Assembly: GCF_005925345.1 (NCBI RefSeq)
Contig: NZ_SSHJ01000017.1
Span: 1 to 64,000, forward strand
DNA: 64,000 nt
Origin: Pedobacter ureilyticus
Lineage (GTDB): Bacteria; Bacteroidota; Bacteroidia; Sphingobacteriales; Sphingobacteriaceae
Direction: 5' to 3'
In this document: positions 33,953 through 42,240 of the stretch, piece after piece
Numbering within the stretch: the first letter of the stretch is position 1
Layout of the letters: each line of letters opens with the position of its first letter
Translations under genes and position numbers: made by a program
Notes under the pieces: generated by a model
The model's database searches: none
What the model saw: the letters and a program-made list of their open reading frames with translations, nothing else
Told to the model about the DNA's origin: nothing

Positions 33953-36427
33953 TTATCCTTTCAAAATATTAATTCTTGAGAAATTTTTATTCGATTTAAA
34001 TCGTAAAATACCACGCTCATTTACTACAAAGTCGGTTACTTCTTTATCATCTACGTAAACCTTGCCTACGCTAAAAGGTAAAGCTATGATACGGAAATCG
34101 TACAATTCGTAAGTTGGCGTATACAAGCCATCAATAGTTTGTTCTATATTGAAGCTGTTTCCATCGCCTTTAACGTTGAATTTCTTCTCCAAGTAAATAT
34201 CCTGCTCGTAAGCAAAAGTATCTCCGTGATCTTCATACATAAACGAGTTCACTTCGTAATCTGAATAGTAAACATTCAACCAAACTTCGTCGATATGTTT
34301 TTCTCCTACATATTGCATTACCGGATATTCTGGCATTACCGAACCTGCCCTCACAAACAGTGGCATGGTGTCTAGCGGTGTGTCTACCACATATTCGTTT
34401 TCACCATTTAGCAATTCTAAAGTCCAATAGTTAAACCATTTTCCCTTAGGCAGGTACACTCTTCTCGATGATGCTCCTTGCTCCAATACTGGGCAAACTA
34501 ATATTTTATCGCCAAAAGTAAATTCATCCTGACGGTAATGGTTACTAATATTTTCTTGTTCCAACATCGCCAATGGGCGTAAAATTGGGAAGCCATAGCG
34601 ATGATGCTCCCAGAACACCGAATAGATATATGGCATCAATTTGTAACGCAGCTCAATAAATTTACGATTAATTGAAGTAAAAGGCTCGCCGAAGCTCCAA
34701 GGTTCACGCTCTCGGGTATCGCCAGCCGAGTGGGCACGCATAAACGGAGAAAACACCCCTAATTGTATCCAGCGGGTAAACAATTCGCCATCTGGCTCGC
34801 CACTAAAGCCACCGATATCAGTACCGCAAAAAGGCACTCCAGAAATAGACATGCGTTGACATTGGATATTTGCCAATTTTAAGTGCTCCCAAGTAGCCAC
34901 GTTATCGCCAGTCCAAACAGAAGCATAGCGTTGCATGCCCGAGTAACCTGCCCTGGTAATGGTAAACGGGCGTTTATTGCGTTGTAATTTTTTCAAACCT
35001 TCGTAAGTAGACCGCACCATTTGCATCCCGTAAACGTTGTGTGCTTTACGGTGCGAACCACGGAAGCCATCGTAATTGTGGCGCACATCGTTAGGGAAAG
35101 TTCCCGCACCAAACACCGCTGGTTCGTTCATATCGTTCCAAAAACCGGCAACGCCCATATCTACCAATTCTTTGTACAAACCGCCCCACCACTCTCGTAC
35201 CGTTGGGTTGGTAAAATCTGGGAATTGGCAACGACCCGGCCATACATGACCTTCCATAAAGTAATCATCACTTCTGCGGCAGAAATAATTGTTGTCTTTC
35301 CCTTCCTTAAATACCCAATAATTATCATCAACTTTAATTCCTGGATCAATCATCACCACAGTTTTCATCCCTACATCCGCCAGTTCTTTAATCATCTTTT
35401 TAGGGTCTGGAAAATATTTCTTGTTCCAAGTAAAGCAACGATAGCCATCCATGTAATCGATATCCAAATAAATGGCATCGCATGGAATATTTTGCGATCT
35501 AAACCCATCGACAATTTCTCTTACTTTACTTTCTGGATAGTAGCTCCAACGACATTGGTGGTACCCAATAGCCCATTTTGGTGGCAATTGGTGGGTTCCG
35601 GTTAGCGATTGGTAACGTTTTACCACATCCATCATGTGCGGCCCGTGGATATAATAGTACTGCAATTCGCCACCATCGGCCCAAAAGCTGGTTTTGCTAT
35701 TGTCTTGCATCCCAAAATCAAAATACGATTTAAAGGTATTATCAAAGAAAATACCGTAAGCTTCGCCTTGGTTAATGCCTGTGTAAAAAGGAATGGTACG
35801 GTACAAAGGATCTTGGTCCCAACCGTAAGAATAGGCGTCAGTATTCCAGTTTTGAAACTTTCTGCCCCGCAAATTCATATTACCCGACTTATCGCCCAAG
35901 CCAAAGAAGTTTTCTTCGGGTTGGCATTCTTTAGTGGCATACACGTAGAATCCCCCAAACTCTGCATTTTCTTCCCAGTGCATTGGCGAGGCATCGCTAC
36001 TGGTTACAATACCTGTTTTATTACATATAAACGAAATCAGAAAGTTATCCTTTCTTACTTTACACGTGATCGTATTGGTAGAAATTAGGTAAGCGTCGGC
36101 TGTATCTTCTAGTTGGAAAGTGGTCACTTTTTTGTCTACCTGCTCTACAGCATAAGAAAAATCGGCCAAGAAAACGCCATGTGGTGCTAAGCGTACCCTA
36201 ATAATTTCATCGCTTACCACTCGTACCTCAACTACCGCATCGCCATCAGAGAGATAAAACTTATTACCTTCCTTTTTCACACTCTTAACCGAGGTAAGGT
36301 ATTCCTTAACTATCGGCTTAATATCCGTTACCGGATTATTCAAATGCTGAACGACTTCCTCTTCAAACTGTTGCTTATCGTGGGTTCCCTCTAAATTTCT
36401 TAACGTTGCCTCTAATTCTTCTTCCAT
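33953..36427 (-). CDS. Glycoside hydrolase family 31 alpha-glucosidase-type enzyme
   Basis: An 824-residue GH31 protein with no evident signal peptide, so probably cytoplasmic. The N-terminal beta-sandwich contains FFGLGDKSGNMNLRGRKFQN. The catalytic barrel has PCDAIYLDIDYMDGYRCFTW, the nucleophile motif GFWNDMNEP and the acid/base region VWTGDNVATW, then PFCGTDIGGF. It probably splits alpha-1,4- or alpha-1,6-glucosyl links in maltodextrin or similar sugars; GH31 also includes alpha-xylosidases. It is in the same direction as the branching enzyme downstream, with the ABC pair between them. The start MEEELEATLRNLEG gives the expected length. Confidence 0.92.
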   Translation of the reverse strand: MEEELEATLRNLEGTHDKQQFEEEVVQHLNNPVTDIKPIVKEYLTSVKSVKKEGNKFYLSDGDAVVEVRVVSDEIIRVRLAPHGVFLADFSYAVEQVDKKVTTFQLEDTADAYLISTNTITCKVRKDNFLISFICNKTGIVTSSDASPMHWEENAEFGGFYVYATKECQPEENFFGLGDKSGNMNLRGRKFQNWNTDAYSYGWDQDPLYRTIPFYTGINQGEAYGIFFDNTFKSYFDFGMQDNSKTSFWADGGELQYYYIHGPHMMDVVKRYQSLTGTHQLPPKWAIGYHQCRWSYYPESKVREIVDGFRSQNIPCDAIYLDIDYMDGYRCFTWNKKYFPDPKKMIKELADVGMKTVVMIDPGIKVDDNYWVFKEGKDNNYFCRRSDDYFMEGHVWPGRCQFPDFTNPTVREWWGGLYKELVDMGVAGFWNDMNEPAVFGAGTFPNDVRHNYDGFRGSHRKAHNVYGMQMVRSTYEGLKKLQRNKRPFTITRAGYSGMQRYASVWTGDNVATWEHLKLANIQCQRMSISGVPFCGTDIGGFSGEPDGELFTRWIQLGVFSPFMRAHSAGDTREREPWSFGEPFTSINRKFIELRYKLMPYIYSVFWEHHRYGFPILRPLAMLEQENISNHYRQDEFTFGDKILVCPVLEQGASSRRVYLPKGKWFNYWTLELLNGENEYVVDTPLDTMPLFVRAGSVMPEYPVMQYVGEKHIDEVWLNVYYSDYEVNSFMYEDHGDTFAYEQDIYLEKKFNVKGDGNSFNIEQTIDGLYTPTYELYDFRIIALPFSVGKVYVDDKEVTDFVVNERGILRFKSNKNFSRINILKG

Positions 36428-36646
36428 ATTATTTTTCTTTAAGCCAATTTTACAACCGCTTGTTTTTTCATTTTTGTTAACAGATGTGTTTATTTATAGA
36501 TGTAAATGATATTGTAAATATAAAATAAATGAGATAGAAGCCAAATAAATTATAGTGTGAACTTTACACCAAGTAAGACTAACAATAAAAATGCTCATTA
36601 GGTTTATTTTTTTGAAAAGCAGTTTTTTGTGGCGCTATTTAAGGAT

Positions 36647-36793
36647 AGTCCCGCTTTACGTTAAAATCTTTTTGTTGGCACTGCCGTCCATATTTGTCAT
36701 GTTGAGCTTGTCGAAACATCTACCCATTACAAACAATCCTTCGACAGGCTCAGGATGACACCCACAAAAAGTATTTCCACTCCAATCGGGTTT
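36647..36793 (-). repeat. Dispersed repeat, copy 3, with a nested hairpin
   Basis: On the minus strand it runs from AAACCCGATTGGAGTGGAAA to AAAGCGGGACT, the same ends as copies 1 and 2, but the centre is different: TGTCATGTTGAGCTTGTCGA (36695-36714) opposes TTCGACAGGCTCAGGATGAC (36740-36759), a hairpin of about 21 bp with three mismatches. Confidence 0.7.
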
Positions 36794-36877
36794 GACTAAC
36801 AAAAAACTGTGCAATTAAGAACCGAACAACCCCTCAAATCGTTTAAGATTATAGCATATTCAACCAACTGATATGCG

Positions 36878-36885
36878 TATATTTG
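36878..36885 (+). promoter_or_regulatory. -7 promoter element TATATTTG
   Basis: TATATTTG fits TAnnTTTG and ends 35 nt before the Fic ATG. No TTG stands at 17-23 nt upstream. Confidence 0.45.
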
Positions 36886-36920
36886 AAGACTAGCAACAAA
36901 GCCATCATTGCAAAACAGAC

Positions 36921-37484
36921 ATGAAAAACATTGACGAACAAAGCTTTAAAAAAGCCTTTCTTTTATTCGAAAGCGGCGACATCAATGCTATTGAAATTGG
37001 TACAACCAAAGGTTTACAGCAACTACATAAATATTTGTTTGATGGACTTTATGATTTCGCTGGAAAAATACGGACACAAAACATTTCGAAAGGCAGATTT
37101 AGATTTGCTACAGCCTTATATCTAAATGAGATTTTGGCGAAAATTGAACAAATGCCAGAAAACACTTTCGAAGAAATAATCGCAAAATACGTAGAGATGA
37201 ATATCGCCCACCCTTTTATGGAAGGCAATGGCAGAACCATGCGCATCTGGCTAGATTTAATCTTAAAAGCTAACTTAAAAAAAGTAGTGAATTGGCAATT
37301 TGCAGACAAATTTCTTTACTTACAAGCAATGGAGCGAAGCCCAATCAACGATTTAGAACTGAGAACATTAATTTTTCAAAACCTAACCGACGAAGTTGAA
37401 AACAGGGAAATCATTTTTAAAGGCATAGAGCAATCGTATTATTACGAAGGGTATAAAAAGGAAGATGATGATTTAAATCACTAA
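36921..37484 (+). CDS. Class III Fic-domain AMP-transferase
   Basis: A 187-residue protein. The Fic core has [12 protein letters not shown] (catalytic His near 97) and the upstream flap segment [19 protein letters not shown]. The C-terminal helix holds S-Y-Y-Y-E-G (Ser 172, Glu 176, Gly 177), the S/T-x-x-x-E-G/N inhibitory motif. Its C-terminal position makes this a class III Fic, the group of Neisseria meningitidis NmFic (about 190 residues), which transfers AMP to protein hydroxyls and inhibits itself through that Glu. All key residues are present, so it should be active and self-regulated. The target is not deducible. The following small gene may be co-transcribed. Confidence 0.93.
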   Translation: MKNIDEQSFKKAFLLFESGDINAIEIGTTKGLQQLHKYLFDGLYDFAGKIRTQNISKGRFRFATALYLNEILAKIEQMPENTFEEIIAKYVEMNIAHPFMEGNGRTMRIWLDLILKANLKKVVNWQFADKFLYLQAMERSPINDLELRTLIFQNLTDEVENREIIFKGIEQSYYYEGYKKEDDDLNH

Positions 37485-37525
37485 CTGCACTGAGCTAAAA
37501 AGTTGTACAAAAACCTAAAATAAAA

Positions 37526-37981
37526 TTGAAGGATATAAAAGATTTGCTCGCAGCTATTGAGAAGTCAATGTATGGCAAAAATTTCGAAGTTAAACTAGGA
37601 ATAGATGTTTTCGAAGGAAATAGCCTTGCAGAAATTGAAAAAGCAATTGAACAGAGATATACTAAAATAAATCCTGTAAATCTGCGCTCATTGGCAGAAT
37701 TGGATAAAGAGGAATTTACCAAAGACATTCGTGAAAAGCTAAATTATCGCGGAGACGAAACTGCAGGTCTAATTTTAAGCAAAAAGCAAGAAGAAAAATT
37801 ACAAATACTGTTTAGCCAATATTTCGACATATTGGCGTCATTTGAAAATAGTTGTACGAAATATCATTACTTTACAGACCTTGAAGGTCTACCTTGTTAT
37901 CCAGTCTTCTGGGATTTCGGCTTTGTTTTGTTTACAGATAATAAAAAAATAATATTGGTATATGGCGCTGCTTCCGACTAA
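37526..37981 (+). CDS. Hypothetical cytoplasmic protein next to Fic
   Basis: A protein of up to 151 residues with a TTG start at 37526 (MKDIKDLLAAIEKSMYGKNF); the first in-frame ATG is at 37568 and would remove 14 residues. It has no signal peptide, helix or family that I recognise. The C-terminal part (CYPVFWDFGFVLFTDNKKII) has the feel of SUKH- or Imm-type small proteins, but this is weak. It starts 41 nt after the Fic stop. Confidence 0.5.
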   Translation: MKDIKDLLAAIEKSMYGKNFEVKLGIDVFEGNSLAEIEKAIEQRYTKINPVNLRSLAELDKEEFTKDIREKLNYRGDETAGLILSKKQEEKLQILFSQYFDILASFENSCTKYHYFTDLEGLPCYPVFWDFGFVLFTDNKKIILVYGAASD

Positions 37982-38013
37982 CCTTAATGACAGGTATACC
38001 ACTAGCCATTAAG

Positions 38014-38368
38014 GAGTTCGACATTACAAATGTCTAGCAGCAACCAATGTCAAACAGCAAACTGCGAATGTTGGAGTCCTCGCCAACGTTTATTAAAAAC
38101 TTAGTAGTAGCAAATACTTTACATATCCATCCCTCACTATCCAAGTGCTTATCTCCTCGCTCTTCGGGATTTGAAATCCCGAAGCCTTATCGTTGGATTT
38201 ATAATCCAAATTGCTCAGTAATGATTAAAAATTGGAAGAGTTCGACATTACAAATGTCGAACAGCATCCATGTAACTGCGAATGTTGGCGCCCTCGCCAA
38301 CGTTTATTAAAAACTTAGTAGTAGCAAATACTTTACACATCCATCCCTCAGTATCCAAGTGCTTATCT
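38014..38368. repeat. Duplicated palindrome-rich block
   Basis: Two copies of about 131-141 bp (38014-38154 and 38238-38368) are nearly identical from ACTGCGAATGTTGG onward. Each has two hairpins: TTCGACATT-ACA-AATGTCGAA (imperfect in the first copy) and GTTGGCG-CCC-TCGCCAAC (38284-38300, imperfect in copy 1). Two more palindromes lie between the copies: TTCGGGATTTGAAATCCCGA (about 38162-38182) and TTGGATTTATAATCCAA (about 38192-38209). An 87-codon frame across this block (38047-38310) is an accident of the repeats. Confidence 0.8.
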
Positions 38369-38376
38369 TATTTTTG
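38369..38376 (+). promoter_or_regulatory. -7 promoter element TATTTTTG
   Basis: TATTTTTG fits TAnnTTTG, directly abuts the second repeat copy, and lies 17 nt before the ABC ATPase ATG at 38394. No TTG is spaced properly, so it may be weak. Confidence 0.4.
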
Positions 38377-38393
38377 TAGCATACACAAAACAA

Positions 38394-39023
38394 ATGATAG
38401 CAATAAAATCTGTTTCACATCAGTATGGGGCTGAGCAAACGATAACCTTTGCCGATTGGCAGGTAAACAATGGCGAGCAATGGCTTTTACTTGGGCAATC
38501 GGGCAGTGGAAAAACTACTTTGTTACACATTTTAACCGGCCTACTTAAACCTACTCGTGGCGAAATCAAAATCAACGATACCAATATATACACACTTTCA
38601 TCTAAAAAAATCGATCAATTTAGAGGGCAGCACATTGGTATCATTTTTCAAAAACCACATTTGATTAAAAGCCTCAACATTACTGAGAACCTAATATTGG
38701 CACAAACCTTTGCAGGTTTAACTACCAATAAGGTCCGAATTGAAGAAGTACTGGCTTCGTTAGATATGGCGCACAAGAAAAATGCTTATCCGCAAGAGCT
38801 TAGTCAGGGACAATTGCAGCGTGTAACCATTGCCAGAGCGGTAATTAACAAGCCCACTTTGTTAATTGCTGATGAACCTACATCGAGCTTAGACGATAAA
38901 AATGCCGAAGCAGTATTGGCTTTGTTAAAAGAGCAATCGGAATTAAACCAAGCTACTTTGGTAGTGGCCACCCACGACAAGCGAGTGAAAGATGCGTTTA
39001 ACCTAACCTACGATTTATCATGA
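38394..39023 (+). CDS. LolD/MacB-type ABC transporter ATP-binding protein
   Basis: A 209-residue ATPase. Walker A is GQSGSGKTT (near 35), the signature is LSQGQLQRVTIARAV, and Walker B is LLIADEPTSSLDDKN. This group works with FtsX-fold permeases. It overlaps the permease gene by 4 nt (ATGA), so they are translationally coupled. Confidence 0.92.
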   Translation: MIAIKSVSHQYGAEQTITFADWQVNNGEQWLLLGQSGSGKTTLLHILTGLLKPTRGEIKINDTNIYTLSSKKIDQFRGQHIGIIFQKPHLIKSLNITENLILAQTFAGLTTNKVRIEEVLASLDMAHKKNAYPQELSQGQLQRVTIARAVINKPTLLIADEPTSSLDDKNAEAVLALLKEQSELNQATLVVATHDKRVKDAFNLTYDLS

Positions 39024-40249
39024 GCCCATTTAAAATAAGCTGGAAAAACATCTGGGCGAAGCCTTTGAACGCCGCACTAAACATTTTGCTAATTGCTTTT
39101 GGAACGGCTATTTTAACGGTTTTGTTGCTGGCATCAACCCAAATAGAAGATAAGCTAGACAAAAACTCGAAAGATATTGATTTGGTAGTTGGCGCAAAGG
39201 GCAGTCCGTTGCAATTAATTTTAAGCAGCATTTATTACATCGATTTCCCAACTGGAAATATTCCAATGATGGAAGCGCAAAAGTTGATGAAAAGTCCTTT
39301 CGTAAAACGGGCTGTACCTTTAGCTTTAGGTGATAATCATAACGGAGTACGCATTGTGGGTACCGATAGTAATTACATCAGCCTTTATGGCTTAAAACTA
39401 CAAAATGGCAAATTTTGGGGAGCAGATTTAGAAGCTACCATTGGCGCAAACGTAGCCAAAGAGCAAAACCTGAAAATTGGCGATACTTTTTTTGGCGGAC
39501 ATGGCTTAACCGAAATGAAGGATGAACACAAAGACCACGCTTATAAAGTAGTTGGCATTCTGGCACCACAGCAAAACGTTACCGATAATTTAATTTTAAC
39601 GGGTATCGGCAGTGTTTGGAAAATGCACGAGGAACATGCCGATGAAGAACACGTGGAAGAAGAACATCATCACCATGAGGATGAAACAGCCCATGTTCAG
39701 GAGAAAGACCGGGAATACACTTCATTGTTAATCCAATATCGTTCACCAATGGCGGTGGCCATGTTTCCTATGATGGTGAACCAAACTACTAATATGCAGG
39801 CAGCTAGTCCGGCACAGGAAAGCACACGTTTGTTTTCGTTAATTGGCGTTGGGGTTGATACTTTGCAATGGTTTGCTTTGTTAATTATGTTCATTGCAGC
39901 CATTAGCGTGTTTGTAAACCTATACAACTCTTTAAAAGAGAGAAGTTACGATTTGGCCATCATGCGTACATTAGGTGCATCAAAAGGAAAGCTTTTTTCG
40001 TTAATCATCTTAGAAGGTTTAATTTTAACCTTGATAGGCACAATTATTGGCGTAGCTTTGGGGCATGGTATTTTGCAATTGATTGGCAGCTACCAAGAAA
40101 GTAGCCAAGCAAAAATGAATGGTTTACTTTTTATAAATGAAGAATTTTATCTACTGGCGGCAGGCTTAATGATTGGAATTGTTGCGGCAATTATTCCGGC
40201 AATACAGGCTTACCGAGCAGATATATCGAAGATTTTAGCAAAGAATTAA
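39020..40249 (+). CDS. FtsX/MacB-type ABC permease with His-rich loop
   Basis: A 409-residue membrane protein: helix 1 near 14-36 (ALNILLIAFGTAILTVLL), a large periplasmic domain, then three helices in the last 140 residues (ALLIMFIAAISVFVNLYN; LIILEGLILTLIGTIIGVAL; LLAAGLMIGIVAAIIPAI), the FtsX plan. The periplasmic domain contains a stretch near 203-232 with about seven His and many Glu (EEHHHHEDETAH), a likely metal-binding loop. The plan (LolD ATPase, FtsX permease, small periplasmic DUF3299-like protein) recalls the zinc-responsive PA4064-PA4066 genes of Pseudomonas. A metal-linked role is inference. Confidence 0.85.
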   Translation: MSPFKISWKNIWAKPLNAALNILLIAFGTAILTVLLLASTQIEDKLDKNSKDIDLVVGAKGSPLQLILSSIYYIDFPTGNIPMMEAQKLMKSPFVKRAVPLALGDNHNGVRIVGTDSNYISLYGLKLQNGKFWGADLEATIGANVAKEQNLKIGDTFFGGHGLTEMKDEHKDHAYKVVGILAPQQNVTDNLILTGIGSVWKMHEEHADEEHVEEEHHHHEDETAHVQEKDREYTSLLIQYRSPMAVAMFPMMVNQTTNMQAASPAQESTRLFSLIGVGVDTLQWFALLIMFIAAISVFVNLYNSLKERSYDLAIMRTLGASKGKLFSLIILEGLILTLIGTIIGVALGHGILQLIGSYQESSQAKMNGLLFINEEFYLLAAGLMIGIVAAIIPAIQAYRADISKILAKN

Positions 40250-40260
40250 ACAAGTAAACC

Positions 40261-40342
40261 GTTATTGCGGGGCACCAAGCAATCTTACAACACCTAAAAT
40301 AATTACTTTCGCTTTAGGATTGCTTCGTGCCTCGCAATGACG
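40261..40342. repeat. Dispersed inverted repeat (GTCATTGCGAGG type)
   Basis: GTTATTGCGGGGCACCAAGC (40261-40280) pairs with few mismatches with the arm ending GCCTCGCAATGAC (40319-40342). Copies of the family lie at 40831-40914 (degraded) and 52012-52095. It lies inside the ABC operon, between permease and periplasmic gene. Confidence 0.75.
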
Positions 40343-40366
40343 GCAGGAAAAAATATAATACACAAA

Positions 40367-40819
40367 ATGAAGAAACTAACATTCCTATTTTTATTATTCG
40401 TTGGCTTTGGCATCAGCAAAGCGAATGCACAACACGATCCAAGTGACCAAATCATCTCTGCTAACTGGGATGTAATTGGCGATGTAGAGTTTAAAATGGC
40501 GAAAGACGACAGCGAAATGTACGCTATCTTTAACAACGACATCAAAAAAAGGGCAGGCAAACCTTTCGAATTGGAAGGTTACATCGTACCCATAAAAGAT
40601 GGTATGAAGCAAACTAAATTTATGCTTTCTACTTTACCAATTAACCAGTGTTTTTATTGTGGTAAAAATGGCGTGCCTATTATGGTAGAAGTTCAATTGA
40701 AAGAACCCACTAAATTTACCTATCAAACCATTAAAGTAAAAGGCACTTTAAAACTGAGCACGGCAAATGCCTTAGATGCTTCGCCAATTTCGTTGATAAA
40801 TGGAATGATAGTGAAGTAG
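40367..40819 (+). CDS. Periplasmic DUF3299-like protein with CxxC
   Basis: ATG 40367 starts a clean signal peptide (MKKLTFLFLLFVGFG, cleavage near ANAQH); an earlier Met at 40337 lies in the repeat. The mature protein of about 130 residues has FELEGYIVPI, then INQCFYCGKNG, where C-F-Y-C could bind metal or a disulfide. The plan (a beta domain with GYIVP and a Cys-bearing loop) resembles DUF3299 proteins that accompany LolD/FtsX-type transporters in zinc-responsive operons. The family call is by pattern only. Confidence 0.65.
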   Translation: MKKLTFLFLLFVGFGISKANAQHDPSDQIISANWDVIGDVEFKMAKDDSEMYAIFNNDIKKRAGKPFELEGYIVPIKDGMKQTKFMLSTLPINQCFYCGKNGVPIMVEVQLKEPTKFTYQTIKVKGTLKLSTANALDASPISLINGMIVK

Positions 40820-40830
40820 CTTAACATATT

Positions 40831-40914
40831 TGTCATCTCAACGAGGAACGAAGCAATCTTACTATGGTCAATCATACCTATAGCTTTAATATTACTTCAT
40901 ACCTGCAATGACGA
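40831..40914. repeat. Degraded copy of the GTCATTGCGAGG-type inverted repeat
   Basis: The left arm TGTCATCTCAACGAGGAACG (40831-40850) and AAGCAATCTT are conserved; the right arm (40887-40914) matches only partly (TACCTGCAATGACGA). It lies right after the periplasmic gene. Confidence 0.6.
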
Positions 40915-40926
40915 CAAGAGCATAAA

Positions 40927-40959
40927 AAAAATCCCTAGACACAACATCTAGGGATTTTT
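40927..40959. terminator. Bidirectional terminator
   Basis: AAAAATCCCTAGA (40927-40939) is the perfect complement of TCTAGGGATTTTT (40947-40959), with a short loop. It separates the convergent plus-strand ABC operon and minus-strand SlyD gene and can end both. Confidence 0.85.
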
Positions 40960-40979
40960 ATGATATCATGGGCTAAAAC

Positions 40980-41486
40980 CTAGTGACCTGAATGTCCGTC
41001 AGCTCCGTGTGCGTGGCCATGGCTTAGCTCATCAGCAGTTGCTTCTCTTACTGTTAAAATTTTACCAGCAAAAATTAAATTTTTACCAGCCATTGGATGG
41101 TTTAAATCTACCGATACAATCTCTTCACCTACTGCAGTTACGCCTGCACGAAATTGGTTACCTTGGTTGTCTTGCAAAGGAATTACATCCCCAACGTTAG
41201 GCAATTCTGCACCGCCTTCTTTAAACATGCCTACAGGTAAATCTACATGAGCTCCCGGATCAATTTCTCCGTAGCCATCAGCAGCTTCCAATTCAAAACT
41301 ATATTCATCGCCTACGGTTAAGCCCGTTAAATGCTCTTCAAACTTTGGCAACATCATGCCCACACCATATAAAAATACTAGTGGGTTTTCTTCAGTAGCT
41401 TTCTCTACAAAAACTTGGTTACCTTCTGGAGTTGTGGTATGTAGCTCGTAAGTAAGAGAAACTACCGTGTTAGATGTGATCTTCAT
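40980..41486 (-). CDS. SlyD-type FKBP peptidyl-prolyl isomerase
   Basis: A 168-residue cytoplasmic cis-trans prolyl isomerase and chaperone. The FKBP part has NPLVFLYGVGMMLPKFEEHL and the IF domain follows (about 75-125, GEIDPGAHVDLPVGMFK), then FNHPMAG-like DLNHPMAGKNLIFAGKI. The tail is His-rich (HGHAHGADGHSGH), a metal-binding trait of SlyD. It is monocistronic, with its own promoter at 41569-41597. Confidence 0.92.
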   Translation of the reverse strand: MKITSNTVVSLTYELHTTTPEGNQVFVEKATEENPLVFLYGVGMMLPKFEEHLTGLTVGDEYSFELEAADGYGEIDPGAHVDLPVGMFKEGGAELPNVGDVIPLQDNQGNQFRAGVTAVGEEIVSVDLNHPMAGKNLIFAGKILTVREATADELSHGHAHGADGHSGH

Positions 41487-41568
41487 TCTATTCTTTTTTA
41501 TTTTATTGATTGATGAGGTACTATACGCATCATCATTAATTGTATTAATGCCCCCTCTAATTGCTGGA

Positions 41569-41597
41569 CAAATATAACTTAATTATTATGCTAACAA
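41569..41597 (-). promoter_or_regulatory. Promoter of the SlyD gene (TTG-N18-TATATTTG)
   Basis: On the minus strand TTG (41597-41595), 18 nt, TATATTTG (41576-41569). It gives a leader of about 75 nt before the start at 41486. Confidence 0.65.
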
Positions 41598-41658
41598 AAA
41601 ACCAGTACTATTGTTGAAAGGATTATGAATTTAACCCGTAAAATCACGGCGGTCCAAT

Positions 41659-42240
41659 TCATTTAGATGTACTTTTGCCTGCACTTTGCAACATCGCTTG
41701 GTAGAGGGCATCCAAAAAACGTTGTTGTTTCACATCGTTCTTAAAATATCTTTGATAGTTCACACTGCAGCTTTGTACATCAGTAATGTTACTAGGGTTA
41801 AACGACCAATCGTCTCTGCTTTTTATCGCTATACCTAAACGGTCGCTACAACTTTGCCACATCTCTGTAAACCTATTGGTCTGGCTTTGTTCTAGCTTAG
41901 AAAAATCGGCATACACAGTAAAGCCACGCATTTCAGAGTTAAAGAATTGAGAGATGGAAGTTATGGGAACTCCTCCCCAATTTATAGTTACACCTGCCGG
42001 AAGGTTAATATCGGTAAGTCTATCCTCACTCATGACCTTATTTTGCTTTCCTTTTTTCCAGAAGCTTTCTTTGTATACCAAAGTTGTACCTACTGGCACT
42101 GGTATTTTTTTTACCACTAAAGGTTTGGTGGTTATGAAATATGGATAATCTCGTCCACTATTACCACCAGTTGGGTTCATATTGCCAACACAACCCGTAA
42201 GCAATGCCGCAAACATAAATGGAAGTTTAGAAAATTTCAT
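41659..42240 (-). CDS. Hypothetical lipoprotein
   Basis: A 193-residue lipoprotein with lipobox AALLTGCVGN (Cys about 17). The mature part has TTKPLVVKKIPVPVGTTLVY and a Cys pair (about 131 and 155) that might form a disulfide. No family is recognised. It stands alone between the SlyD and DUF255 genes, all on the minus strand. Confidence 0.6.
   Translation of the reverse strand: MKFSKLPFMFAALLTGCVGNMNPTGGNSGRDYPYFITTKPLVVKKIPVPVGTTLVYKESFWKKGKQNKVMSEDRLTDINLPAGVTINWGGVPITSISQFFNSEMRGFTVYADFSKLEQSQTNRFTEMWQSCSDRLGIAIKSRDDWSFNPSNITDVQSCSVNYQRYFKNDVKQQRFLDALYQAMLQSAGKSTSK

Larger units (their letters stand above)
36428..36920. other. Divergent intergenic region
   Basis: About 490 nt between the GH31 and Fic genes. 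It is AT-rich with no ORF, and holds dispersed repeat copy 3 (36647-36793) and a -7 element for the Fic gene (36878-36885). No minus-strand TAnnTTTG element close to the GH31 start is clear. Confidence 0.5.

Noticed and set aside
35021..35605. Long antisense frames inside the GH31 gene (also 35609-36088)
   Set aside because: They are shadows of a clear GH31 gene on the other strand and have no homology features of their own.
38047..38310. 87-codon frame in the palindrome block
   Set aside because: It is made of hairpin repeats and has no plausible protein features.
38014..38368. CRISPR array
   Set aside because: Only two long copies with palindromes, irregular spacing, no cas genes.
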